From contig CADCWE010000047.1 of the NCBI GenBank assembly GCA_902806325.1, positions 1 through 39,214 on the forward strand: 39,214 nt of DNA. The letters are read 5' to 3'. A program made the position numbers and the translations under genes. Below the pieces are notes generated by a model. The model searched no databases. It was not told the DNA's origin and saw only the letters and a list, made by a program, of their open reading frames with translations. How positions within the stretch are numbered: the first letter of the stretch is position 1; every line of letters starts with the position of its first letter. The DNA comes from an uncultured Thermomicrobiales bacterium. GTDB lineage: Bacteria > Chloroflexota > Chloroflexia > Thermomicrobiales > UBA6265. Below are positions 6,853 to 15,235 of the stretch, one piece after another.

Positions 6853-7431
6853 GGAGCAAGAGATCGCCGGTCGCGACCGCCCCCTGGGAAGTATCCTGAT
6901 TGCCCGCGGCTGGATCTCCGACGCCGACCTCGGCCGCTGCGTCGAGGAGCAGTGCATCGAGGCCCTGGCCCGCGTGATCACCGCCGACCGAGGCGTCTTC
7001 GTCTACGCCCGCGGCACCACCGCCTCCCGGCGGACCGAGATCGTGCCGCTCAACACCGATCGTATTCTGCTCGAAGCCACCCGGCGCACCGACGAACTGA
7101 GCACCCTCCGCGGTCTCCTCCCGCCGCCGACCGCCCCCTCGTCGTCGGCGCCGCCATCAACGCCGAAGTCGACTCGCTGACGAACCTCGAAGTCCTGGTC
7201 GCCGCCACCCTCCAATCCGGCGCCGGATCGCTGGCCGAACTGGTGGACCAGCTCGGGATGGACGAGATCACCCTCTGGCGAACCGTGATCTCGATGCGCG
7301 AGCGTGGTTTGCTCGTCGTCGGAACCAGCACCCTGAACCCCGGCACCGATCTCCTCCACTTCCCCACCTTCGACCTGCGCGCCGACGGCGACCCAACCCT
7401 GGACGATCGGCCGCCGGATCGCCTGCGGTAG
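6853..7431 (+). pseudogene. DUF4388 (PATAN-type) protein, 5' end missing and frameshifted
   Basis: Directly after the IS the sequence encodes EQEIAGRDRPLGSILIARG, then WISDADLGRCVEEQCIEALA and FVYARG. This matches the middle of DUF4388 proteins: an L-G-x-I-L-x-x-x-G-x-I-x-x-x-x-L segment followed by the E-A-L and G-x-F-x-(Y/F) strands. It then continues LLEATRRTDELSTLRGLLPP. Near 7125 the frame must shift by one base to continue D-R-P-L-V-V-G-A-A-I and a winged-helix-like tail (SLAELVDQLGMDEITLWRTV), ending TAG 7429-7431. The N-terminal PATAN half and any start codon are absent: the left boundary is the IS end. The family is linked to gliding/polarity and two-component signalling in other bacteria. 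Non-functional remnant. Confidence 0.75.
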
Positions 7432-7544
7432 GGAATCCCGCACCGCCCGGGTGACCCTGACGAAATCGCCACGCCGCTTTCCGCGTCACTTGTCCGCCAC
7501 GCGCCGTGGTCCCGGCGCGTTCGCCAACCCGCTATCATCCCCTC

Positions 7545-8417
7545 ATGAAACCGGCTCCCCACGATCCAACCGAACGGCTATGGACCCCCTGGCGGATGCG
7601 GTACGTCGGCGGCGGCGGCGCCGAAACGGGCTGCCTCTTTTGCACCCGCCTTGCGGCCGACGACGACGTCCGCTCCCTGATCGTCCACCGCGGCGAGCGC
7701 GCCTTCGCCATCCTCAACCTGTTCCCCTACAACACCGGCCACCTGATGCTGGTGCCCAACGACCACGTCGCCAGTCCGGAAGGCGCCGACCCCGCGGCCA
7801 TGACCGAGATCGCGGCGCTGCTGCCGCCGGTGCTGCGCGCCCTGCGCCGGGTTTTCGGCTGCGACGGCTTCAACGTCGGACTCAACGTCGGCAACGTCGC
7901 CGGGGCCGGGGTCGCCGACCACCTCCACCAGCACGTCGTCCCCCGCTGGACCGGCGACGCCAACTTCATGCCGATCCTCGCCGCCACGATGGTCCTGCCG
8001 GAGCTGATCCCGGTCACCTTCGCCAAGATCCGGGCCGAACTCGGCCGCGAACTCGCCCCACCTGGCACCCAACCGGCCGTGGTCGCCGTGCTGCTCTCGG
8101 CCGACCACGGCGGCGTATTCCTGCCATCCCCTGGCGACCGTCTCCCGTCCGCCCCCGCCGGTCATGGCGAGCCATTGTGGCGGGCGGCGGTTCGCGCGCT
8201 TGGGGATGACGCCCCCAGCGCGGAGTTGGTTGGATGGGCCGGACCAACCCGCGCAACGCCTGGCGGGGTCGCCGCCCTCGCGTTCCGCGCCGGTGCAACC
8301 GGTGCTGGCGGTTATGTTCGTATTGAGGAGGCAACCGAGCTACTCGTGTCCGATACCGACCGCGCCGCCGTCGTCAGCGCGGTCGCCAACCTCGCGCCCT
8401 CGGTCGCCGCCCCATGA
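7545..8417 (+). CDS. HIT-family hydrolase / AP4A phosphorylase-like protein with extra C-terminal domain
   Basis: The N-terminal 160 residues are a HIT domain: zinc-type Cys30/Cys33 (CLFC), L-N-L-F-P-Y-N-T-G-H-L-M, and the catalytic triad H-L-H-Q-H (126-130; D-H-L-H-Q-H-V-V-P-R-W). This arrangement (RLWTPWRMRY at the start, then CxxC) is that of the actinobacterial diadenosine tetraphosphate phosphorylase/ATP adenylyltransferase group, which degrades Ap4A and related dinucleotides in the cytoplasm. A further 125 residues (from about 165) have no motif I recognise, making the protein much longer than the usual 170-200. ATG 7545 lies seven bases after a TATCAT hexamer with no ribosome binding site, so the message may be leaderless or nearly so. 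Its stop overlaps the start of the next gene. Confidence 0.85.
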   Translation: MKPAPHDPTERLWTPWRMRYVGGGGAETGCLFCTRLAADDDVRSLIVHRGERAFAILNLFPYNTGHLMLVPNDHVASPEGADPAAMTEIAALLPPVLRALRRVFGCDGFNVGLNVGNVAGAGVADHLHQHVVPRWTGDANFMPILAATMVLPELIPVTFAKIRAELGRELAPPGTQPAVVAVLLSADHGGVFLPSPGDRLPSAPAGHGEPLWRAAVRALGDDAPSAELVGWAGPTRATPGGVAALAFRAGATGAGGYVRIEEATELLVSDTDRAAVVSAVANLAPSVAAP

Positions 8418-9469
8418 CCGGGTTGCGCGCCGCCGTGGTGCGGTCCCTCCTGGTCGGGCTGCTGATCGCCTTCCCGCCGATCGGGGCGCCGCCGGCGACC
8501 CCGACGCCGCCGGGTAACGTCCACCTCGCTCTTGGCGATTCCCTCACCGCCGGGGTCGGCGCCTCGGATCCGGGCGCGCGCGGCTTCGCGGCTCTTGTCA
8601 CCGGCTACCTTTCGGCCCAGACCGGTCGACCGACCGCGCTGGTCAACCTCGCCGTCCCCGGCGAGACGACCGCGTCCTTTCTTTCCGGCGGCCAACTCGC
8701 CCGCGCCGAGGCGGCCATTGCCGACGCCCGTGCCGCGGGTCGCCGACTCGACCCGATCACCCTCTCGCTCGGCGCCAACGACCTCATCGCCGCTCCCGCC
8801 ACCGCCAACGATCGCGAACGCGCCCTCGCCGGCGTCGCCGCAAACCTCCGCCGCATCCTCGCCGCCCTCGTGTCCGCCGCGGGACCCGGGGACCGGGCGC
8901 CCCGGCTCCTCGTCCTCACTCCCTACGACCCGACCGCCACCGATCCCTCGCTGCCCAACACCGACGCCTGGTGGATCGCGCGACTCAACGACGCCATCGC
9001 CGCCGAAACCGCCGGCGCGGGCGGGACGCTGGTCCCGCTCGATCCGGTCGTGCGCGGTCGGGAAGCCGAACTGACCCACCGCCCGACCGACATCCACCCG
9101 ACCAACGCCGGTCACGCCGCCATCGCCGCCGCGGTCTGGGCGGCGTCCCGGTTCGACCGCAACCCGCCGTCGGTCCGCTTCGACCGCCCCGCGCCGGGCA
9201 CCCTGACGCGCCGCACCCCGACCGTCGCCGCGCTCGTTGGCGACCCCGCCGGGATCGCCGAGGTGACATGGTCGGTGGACGGCGCGCTCCAAGGACCGCT
9301 CCCCTTCGTCCCCGCCCTCGGTGCCCACGCGACCGTTTGGGATACCCGGCCGCTGGCGCCCGGCCGCCACCTCCTGGAGGTGCGCGCGACCGACATCGGC
9401 GGCAACGTCGCCACCGCCAGCCTGATGGTCGAGGTCCTGGGACCGGCCACCCCCTTGCCATCTAACTAG
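8414..9469 (+). CDS. Secreted SGNH/GDSL-family esterase with C-terminal beta domain
   Basis: 351 residues. Residues 1-30 form a signal peptide (RAAVVRSLLVGLLIAFPPIG). The SGNH blocks follow: L-A-L-G-D-S-L-T-A-G (nucleophile Ser43), block II glycine in V-P-G-E-T-T, block III L-G-A-N-D-L, and block V D-I-H-P-T-N-A-G-H with the catalytic Asp and His. It therefore hydrolyses an ester, probably lipid or acylated glycan, outside the cytoplasm. About 100 residues after the catalytic core (from NPPSVRFDRPAPG) look like an immunoglobulin-like beta domain (SVDGALQG, RHLLEVRATDIGGN), often used for surface or polysaccharide binding. The ATG overlaps the HIT gene stop (ATGA at 8414-8417), so the two are translationally coupled. 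Substrate unknown. Confidence 0.87.
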   Translation: MTGLRAAVVRSLLVGLLIAFPPIGAPPATPTPPGNVHLALGDSLTAGVGASDPGARGFAALVTGYLSAQTGRPTALVNLAVPGETTASFLSGGQLARAEAAIADARAAGRRLDPITLSLGANDLIAAPATANDRERALAGVAANLRRILAALVSAAGPGDRAPRLLVLTPYDPTATDPSLPNTDAWWIARLNDAIAAETAGAGGTLVPLDPVVRGREAELTHRPTDIHPTNAGHAAIAAAVWAASRFDRNPPSVRFDRPAPGTLTRRTPTVAALVGDPAGIAEVTWSVDGALQGPLPFVPALGAHATVWDTRPLAPGRHLLEVRATDIGGNVATASLMVEVLGPATPLPSN

Positions 9470-9533
9470 CCCATCCGGTCCGGCCCGTGCAGGCCGTCTC
9501 GGCTTCGAGAATCTGGGACCGCCGGATCATCGC

Positions 9534-9563
9534 CTGTGAGTCGCTTCCGCCTTACCCTCACAG
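9534..9563. other. Short dyad after the GDSL gene
   Basis: CTGTGAG (9534-9540) and CTCACAG (9557-9563) with a 16-base spacer, 65 bases past the esterase stop and before the decayed DUF4388 gene. It has no T-run. It may be an old operator or a weak hairpin; low confidence. Confidence 0.25.
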
Positions 9564-9579
9564 AACACGACCCCGTACC

Positions 9580-10720
9580 GCGGTGAGCCGGTGGATATTG
9601 GACAAGACCTCGATGACCGCGGCTTCGACCTGCAAGGCAGGCTCGGCAGCTTCGGGATCTCCGATACTCTGCAGATGGTCGGGTTCTCCGGCAAAACGGG
9701 CACCCCGACCTCGATCCAAGGTTGGAACACCCCGACCATCTCCTTCGAGCAGGGCCGCATCTGCTACGTCGCCGCCGGTGCCCGCCTGCCGGGGATGTTC
9801 GACCTCCTGATCCGCACCGGTCGCCTCCAGCGCCACCAAGTGGATGGCTTCCGCGCCCACCGCCCCGGCAAGACCGACCAAAAGATGCTGGCGGAACTCG
9901 TCCATCGCAACCTGCCTGGCCGCCAGGACCTGGATCGGTGCAACGAGCGCATGCTAGACCGCCGTCTACACCTTGTTCCTCTGGCGCAACGGCGTCTTCA
10001 CCTTTAGGGCCGGGGAGATCGTCAAGGAGGGAGGCGTCGCCGTCACCGTCGACGGCAACCACCTGATCATCGAAGGCACCCGGTGGGTCGACGAGCGGAT
10101 CGAGATCAGCCCGGTCGTCTCCCGTCTGTGTTCATGATCTTCCGCCACCGCGCCACCCTGGTCGAGCGCCAGGTTCCCCCGCATCTTCGCGGAACCTTCG
10201 AACTTGTCGACGGTCGTCGCGACTTCTCGGGCATCTCCCGCATCACCGGCGTCACCTAACTCGACGCCGCCCGTGCCTTAGACGGCCTGGTCAAAGCGCG
10301 CCAGGTTGAAGCCATCCCGCCAAACAAGCGCAAGGTCATCGCGTTGTTCACCCTGGCCGTTGAGTCCATCTACCTAGACTGGACCTGTTCGACTACGGCC
10401 GCGATGCGCTGATCTTCGAGAACCAACTCAACCGCTTCGCGGTCAAGAACAAGCTCCGCGTTCGGATGGCCGCCGGCAAGATCTTGCGCAGCGATCTCGA
10501 TGCCCCGATCGGCCCGACCGAACTGGTCGCCCTCTCCACGCTCTTCGTCGGGATTCAGAACAACACGTTTTCCAAGAGCTACGAACCCAGCGTCTCCCAG
10601 GGGTTGATGGAAGGCCTCTACCTCAACTCCGACCCGGATATCCAGAGCATGATGCGGATGTGCGAGCCCATCGAAATCGAGCGCAAGCGCCCGAACGGCG
10701 GCACCAGCGACTGGATCGCG
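9580..10720 (+). pseudogene. DUF4388 (PATAN) protein, heavily decayed
   Basis: Reading across frames recovers one full-length DUF4388 protein. The PATAN N-terminus (L-Q-G-R-L-G-S-F-G-I-S-D-T-L-Q-M-V; TISFEQGRICYVAAGARLPG; LLIRTGRLQRHQVDGF) is in the frame of 9591 up to about 9955. A shift leads to AVYTLFLWRNGVFTFRAGEI up to a TGA at 10136-10138. Another shift leads to FELVDGRRDFSGISRITGVT, interrupted by TAA (10258-10260), then L-D-A-A-R-A-L-D-G-L-V-K-A-R, the winged-helix-like tail. A last shift near 10375 gives LFDYGRDALIFENQLNRFAV and about 110 more residues. At least three frameshifts and one in-frame stop: a genuine pseudogene, not a sequencing slip. It is homologous in layout to the remnant at 6853-7431. 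Confidence 0.78.
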
Positions 10721-10783
10721 CCGGGGGGCGTCGCCAACGCCCCGGTGCCGCAACCGGTGCCGGCGAAGCGTTTGGGGGCGGCG

Positions 10784-10816
10784 GCGTGGCGCGGAACCGA
10801 ATGCCCCGCGCCACGC
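10784..10816. terminator. 11-bp perfect hairpin before the second MFS gene
   Basis: GCGTGGCGCGG (10784-10794) pairs with CCGCGCCACGC (10806-10816), loop 11 bases, without a T-tract. It may be a relic terminator of the decayed DUF4388 gene or part of the leader region of the next gene. Confidence 0.35.
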
Positions 10817-10858
10817 TGCCCTGCCGCCGACGTTCGACCCGGCCCCACCTCCCGGGGC

Positions 10859-10864
10859 TATACT
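10859..10864 (+). promoter_or_regulatory. Probable -10 element (TATACT)
   Basis: TATACT, a near-consensus -10 hexamer, lies 73 bases before the ATG at 10938. The best -35-like site, TTCGAC at 10833-10838, is 20 bases away and weak. Confidence 0.4.
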
Positions 10865-10937
10865 CCGCGCTGCTTGTTCGAGGCGCGAGTACCACCGGGC
10901 ACGACGCTCCGGATGGTCGCGGGGGCCGGCCAACAGT

Positions 10938-12287
10938 ATGAGTACCGAGTTTCGACGCTATGCCGGTGACCGGCGAGGGGGCGCCACCAACGGCGTCCTG
11001 TTCGCCGCTTCCGGCATGCTGCTCGCCCTCGCCGATGCGCTGCTCCACCCGCTGCTGGTGCTGCCCCTGATCGTCGCCCAACTGACGGATTCGTGGCTCG
11101 CCGTCGGTGCGGTTGCGGCCATCGCTGGTGGAATGTGGTTCGTGCCCCAGCCGTTGGCCGCGTGGGTGGTCGGCGGCCGGCGCAAGCTCGCCTGGGCCGC
11201 CGGCGCGGCGCTCGTGCGGGCGGCCGCGATCGCCCTGCTCGCCTACGTGCTGGCCCAGGCCGCGGGCGCCGGCGACCCCAATCTGCTCCGCTCGCTCCTG
11301 ATCTGCTACGCCGCCTACGTCCTCGCCGGGGGGTTCGCCCACGTCGCATTCGCCGGCGTGGTGGACCGGGCCGTCCCCCACGGCGGTCGCCCCGCCCTGC
11401 TCGCCATCCGGTCGCTGCTCGGCACCGCCGCCGCCGCCGCCGCTGGCATGATCGTCTACCGGGTCTTCGACGACCCCGGCTCCCCCTTTCCTCGCAACGC
11501 CGAACTGCTCACCACCGGCGCCGCCGTCGCCTTGGTCGCCGCCGCCTGTTTGGTCGCGCTGACCAAAGAACCCGGCCGGCTGGGGCCCACCCCAGCCGCC
11601 CCGTTTGGACGCAGGCTCCGCCAGAGCGCGGCCGCGCTGGGCGACCCAAGCCTCCGCCGCTACCTGCTGATGCGGATTCCGCTGGCGCTGGCCGCCGCGC
11701 TCGACCCGTTCTACCTGCTCTACGCGCAGCGGGAGTTTGGCATCCCGCTCCGGATCGCGGGCGCCTACCTGGTCGCGCTGGTCCTGGCCCGGCTCGTCTC
11801 GACCGTGCTCTGGCGCCCGATCGCCGCCCGTCATGGGCCGAAGGCGGTCCTCCAGGGCGCGGCGCTGGTCCGGATCCTCATCCCGTTGGTCGCGCTGCTG
11901 CTGCCCTACCTCGCGGAAACCCCGCTCTACCGCCAGCGGGTCACGGACCCGGCGACGATCCACGCGCTCTTCGGCGTCGTGTTTGTCGGCGTCGGCGTCG
12001 CCCTCGGCGCCCAAATCCTGGCCAACCACGCCTACCTGGTCGCGATCGCCCCGGCCGACCGCCGCCCCGCCTACGTCGGCGTCGCCAACGCGGTCATCGC
12101 CGTGGTTGCCGCGACGCCGCTCGCGGTCGGGCTTGCGCTAGACCGGGACGCCGGGTTTCGCAACCTGTTCCTGGTTGCCGTCCTGGTCGGCTTCGTCGCC
12201 GTCGTCGCGACCGGCGCGCTGACCAACCCGGCCCCGACGCCGCGCTTGGCGCCGGGCGCTTGGCGCTTGCGCCGCGCTCGGCCGTGA
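10938..12287 (+). CDS. MFS-type membrane transporter
   Basis: A 449-residue polytopic membrane protein with about 12 hydrophobic segments. The first is FAASGMLLALADALLHPLLV and the last two are NAVIAVVAATPLAVGLAL and LVAVLVGFVAVVATGALT. Two halves are joined by a charged cytoplasmic loop (about 215-235, TKEPGRLGPTPAAPFGRRLR). The general plan is major facilitator superfamily, but the classical G-x-x-x-D-R-x-G-R/K loop is poorly preserved (the equivalent here is WVVGGRRKLAWA), so the subfamily and substrate are open. ATG 10938 is used because the family-like helix 1 follows directly. Only weak Shine-Dalgarno complementarity is visible. It is convergent with the molybdopterin oxidoreductase gene; 92 bases separate the stops. 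Confidence 0.75.
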   Translation: MSTEFRRYAGDRRGGATNGVLFAASGMLLALADALLHPLLVLPLIVAQLTDSWLAVGAVAAIAGGMWFVPQPLAAWVVGGRRKLAWAAGAALVRAAAIALLAYVLAQAAGAGDPNLLRSLLICYAAYVLAGGFAHVAFAGVVDRAVPHGGRPALLAIRSLLGTAAAAAAGMIVYRVFDDPGSPFPRNAELLTTGAAVALVAAACLVALTKEPGRLGPTPAAPFGRRLRQSAAALGDPSLRRYLLMRIPLALAAALDPFYLLYAQREFGIPLRIAGAYLVALVLARLVSTVLWRPIAARHGPKAVLQGAALVRILIPLVALLLPYLAETPLYRQRVTDPATIHALFGVVFVGVGVALGAQILANHAYLVAIAPADRRPAYVGVANAVIAVVAATPLAVGLALDRDAGFRNLFLVAVLVGFVAVVATGALTNPAPTPRLAPGAWRLRRARP

Positions 12288-12379
12288 CCGATCGCGATCT
12301 CGGGCCGGCGCCCCACCACCCTCCGAGGACTTCGTCGCGTCGCGGTCGATCGGCGCAACGGCGTTGCGACGGCGACGGA

Positions 12380-14149
12380 CTACGCCTCCTCGATGCGAAA
12401 ATTCCTCTTCGGCCACCCCGTCGCCCCTTCCGGCAGCGGGTCTTGCTCGTCCTGGGGGGCGACGGTACCGGCGCCGTCGGTGGCGCGGAGGCGGAGTTCG
12501 ATCTCGGTGTCAGGGACGCCATCGAACGGGAAGACCCAGCGGACCCACGTGAATGGCGCGTTCAGGGCCGGTTCCAGCATCGCGTCGGCCCAAGTCTCGC
12601 CATCGTCGAGGCTGATTTCGACCCGGCTGATTCCACGGTCGCCGGCCGAGGCGACGCCGGCGGCGACGTTCGGGCCGGGAGCCAGCTTGGCGCCGTGACG
12701 CGGCGACTCGACCCGCCCCCAGATCTGGTAAGGCGCCGGGTCGCTCCAGCCGCGGGTCTGCCAGTAGCCCTTGAAGTCGTGGTCCACCACCTCGATGGTC
12801 TCCAGCCATTTCACGTTCTTCATGCCGTAGATCGCGGGCACGATCATCCGCGCCGGGTAGCCGTGGTCCGGGCGCAGTGGCTCGCCGTTCATGCCGACCA
12901 CCACCAGCGTGTCCGGATCCATGCCCTGCGCGATCGGGATCGAGTCCTCGTAATCGTCGGAGCAGCGAAACTTGAGATCGACCGCCCCCGGCTTCACCCC
13001 GGCCTCGGTCAGCAACGCGGCGAGCGGGATTCCGGTCCAGAGCGCGGTCCCGATCAGATCGCCGTTGAGGGTGTTGGAAATGCAGCAGAGGGTGGTGATG
13101 TTTTGGGTGGACGCCCGTGCCACCAGTTCCTCGTAGGGCAGTTCAAGCTCCCGCTCGACCAGGCCGCCGATCTTTAGGCTCCACCCTTCGCCGTCCACCT
13201 CCGGGTCGGAAATGTTCTTCGAGACGTGGTAGAAGTCGGCCACCGAGGTCAGCACCGGCGGCAGCTTGGCGTCGGCTTCCAACTGCGCGAACCGGGTGGC
13301 CGGGGCCTCCGGATCGATCGCGCCCGCCTCGCCCGGGTCCCCCGGTTCGAGGACCGTACCGGGTTGCGCCGGCGGGTCGCCAAGCGGCGCCGTCGTCGGC
13401 GGGCCACCGGCGCCGGGTGCGGTCGTCGGCGTCGGTGCCGCCCCGCCCCCGGCCGCCGCGGTGGCGGCGATGGATTGCGCGGATTGTCGACTGGACTCGA
13501 CCGCGACCCGGGAGACCCGCGGATTGAGCAACCGCCACGTTGCCCCAACGACCGCCGCCAGCATCGCCAGGGACCCGCCGCGCTCGATCAGGCGGCGGCG
13601 GCTGACGGCGCCGTGTTCCGTCGCCCGGGCGGCGACCGCCATCGGCTCCGCCAGAATCGCCCAGACAACCGCGAAGACGACGAACCCCGCGATCAGCGGC
13701 GCCTGCAGCGCGCCCGGGTTGCGGGTGTCGGCGCCGAACGGCCCGAGGTGGGCGATCGGATGGACCGCCAACCCCGTGAACAGCATCAACCCGGCCGCGA
13801 CCGCCCCCCCGGCGAGCAGGCGGGCGGCGAGATCGTTCCGTCGTCGCACCGCCAGCCGCCCGGCCCACCCGCCGGCGTACGAGCCGACCGCGACGATCCC
13901 GAACAGGACCGCGACGAACAGCGTCTTTTTCGCCAGGCTGCCGTAGTTCTCGGTCGTGCTGCCAAAGACCGACAGCGGCGTCAGCCGCGCCACCGCGGCC
14001 AGCACCGACTCCGGGAACGCCTGCACCCCCGTCGGCGACCAGGTCAAGCGCCACAGCAGCTGCACCGCCAGCATCGCCACCGCCGCCAGCGCGCCGGCCT
14101 GCCCCGCCCGCGCCACCACGACGCGGGGCGGTGTCTGATTCTCCGTCAT
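12380..14149 (-). CDS. Membrane-anchored molybdopterin oxidoreductase, sulfite oxidase family
   Basis: 589 residues. The first about 205 contain five hydrophobic helices (about 15-33, 76-98, 110-130, 150-168, 190-204). The last is preceded by S-R-R-R-L-I (183-188), a twin-arginine-like motif. A Pro/Thr/Ala-rich linker (230-285) follows. The sulfite-oxidase-type Moco domain (about 300-500) has NITTLCCISN with the molybdenum-ligand cysteine at 355 or 356, plus Y-E-D-S-I-P and HGYPARMIVPAIYGMKNVKW. A C-terminal beta-sandwich dimerisation domain (ISRVEISLDDGETWADA) follows. The catalytic part probably faces the outside after Tat export. ATG 14149 has AAGGA upstream. Substrate (sulfite, methionine sulfoxide, other) unknown. 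No cytochrome partner gene is adjacent. Confidence 0.88.
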   Translation of the reverse strand: MTENQTPPRVVVARAGQAGALAAVAMLAVQLLWRLTWSPTGVQAFPESVLAAVARLTPLSVFGSTTENYGSLAKKTLFVAVLFGIVAVGSYAGGWAGRLAVRRRNDLAARLLAGGAVAAGLMLFTGLAVHPIAHLGPFGADTRNPGALQAPLIAGFVVFAVVWAILAEPMAVAARATEHGAVSRRRLIERGGSLAMLAAVVGATWRLLNPRVSRVAVESSRQSAQSIAATAAAGGGAAPTPTTAPGAGGPPTTAPLGDPPAQPGTVLEPGDPGEAGAIDPEAPATRFAQLEADAKLPPVLTSVADFYHVSKNISDPEVDGEGWSLKIGGLVERELELPYEELVARASTQNITTLCCISNTLNGDLIGTALWTGIPLAALLTEAGVKPGAVDLKFRCSDDYEDSIPIAQGMDPDTLVVVGMNGEPLRPDHGYPARMIVPAIYGMKNVKWLETIEVVDHDFKGYWQTRGWSDPAPYQIWGRVESPRHGAKLAPGPNVAAGVASAGDRGISRVEISLDDGETWADAMLEPALNAPFTWVRWVFPFDGVPDTEIELRLRATDGAGTVAPQDEQDPLPEGATGWPKRNFRIEEA

Positions 14150-14315
14150 CGTCGGTCCTTGCTCCTCGCGGGAGGGCCTATCCGGGTAGAAGAGCGCCGT
14201 CCGCCGGCACGACGCCGCGACCGCGACCGCATCGTGCGCGCCGCGCTCACTCATGGTACGTCGCGCGTGCCAGCCACGGATGACGCCGGGCGACCGGCCG
14301 GGGGCACGTTCCGGA

Positions 14316-15080
14316 TCACCCACCGGCGTTGGTCGTGCGCCCCCCCCGCTCCGCGATCCGTTCGTTCAAGGCCCGCTCGACCATGGCGTCCGCCGTCGGC
14401 GACCCGGCGGCGACCTCGTGGGCGCGCACGGTAGCAACCAGCACCTGGTCCATGAATTGGCCGATCTCGACGAAGAGTCGGGCGGCCCGCTTCGCGGCCA
14501 GCCCTTCGTCGTCGATCATCCCCATCACCGATTGAACCACCGGGAAGCGAAAATAGAGGAACGCGTCGACCGTCTCCGCCGCGCCCAACCCGGCTCCGGC
14601 CCCCGCCCGGCCGTAGTGGCCGCCGATCTGCTCCGCCTCGGCCAGCAGGGACGCGCGGTCGGCGGCGCCCGGCGCGGCGGCGGCGTAGCGCACCGCGAGG
14701 TCCACCAGGCGGCGACCGAGACGTCGGTGTTCTTCAAGGGTCGCCGCGCTGTAGGCGCGGAACCAGCGTCGCTCGCGGGCGCCGCGCAGGTATTGGTCTT
14801 CGTACGCGGACAGGGAGCGGTCGGTCAGCTCCTGACGGCCGACGCGGGGGCGTTCCTGGCGGGTCGGGCCGTCGCCGACCAGGGCGCGCAGGTCGGTCTC
14901 GGCGTAGCGGCGGTGGCCGCCGGGAGTGCGGAAGACCGGCACCTTGCCGGCGTCGCTCCACCGCCGCAACGTGGACTGGTCGACCCCGAGCAAGCGGCAG
15001 GCTTCGTTGATCGAGAGCCACCGCCCACCGCCACTGAGCGCCGCGTTCCCGCGTTCTCGGACCGGCGGTTGGGTCGGCAT
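14316..15080 (-). CDS. Excisionase/MerR-type DNA-binding protein with unknown C-terminal domain
   Basis: 254 residues. Residues about 20-70 form a winged helix-turn-helix of the BldC/excisionase (MerR-like) type: W-L-S-I-N-E-A-C-R-L-L-G-V-D-Q-S-T-L-R-R-W, then V-P-V-F-R-T-P-G-G-H-R-R-Y, the classic wing. The remaining about 170 residues are helical. They include RSLSAYEDQYLRGARERRWF and LYFRFPVVQSVMGMIDDEG, a region seen in actinobacterial and Chloroflexota regulators but with no ligand motif I can name. ATG 15080 follows GGAGGGG. It lies 166 bases upstream of the molybdopterin oxidoreductase on the same strand, so it may regulate that gene, which is inference from position only. Confidence 0.82.
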   Translation of the reverse strand: MPTQPPVRERGNAALSGGGRWLSINEACRLLGVDQSTLRRWSDAGKVPVFRTPGGHRRYAETDLRALVGDGPTRQERPRVGRQELTDRSLSAYEDQYLRGARERRWFRAYSAATLEEHRRLGRRLVDLAVRYAAAAPGAADRASLLAEAEQIGGHYGRAGAGAGLGAAETVDAFLYFRFPVVQSVMGMIDDEGLAAKRAARLFVEIGQFMDQVLVATVRAHEVAAGSPTADAMVERALNERIAERGGRTTNAGG

Positions 15081-15235
15081 CGTCCCCTCCAGCCGCGCGG
15101 CGGATTGCGCGCCCCTGGGGCGACCGGCGTTGGTCCGCCCGGAATGATCCGGTCAAGGGCGGCTAGTGTAGCGACGAGCCGCGGCGTGTCAATCGGTCAC
15201 AACCAGGAATCGACGGCGAACGCCCGACGGGTCGC

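Noticed and set aside
9557-9563. CRP-like TGTGAG-N16-CTCACA site
   Set aside because: The spacer is too long for a CRP site and it lies upstream of a dead gene; kept only as a low-confidence dyad.
11093-13177. 694-codon rightward open frame across the second MFS gene and the oxidoreductase gene
   Set aside because: Arg/Pro/Gly-rich shadow frame crossing two well-supported genes on opposite strands; no motifs.
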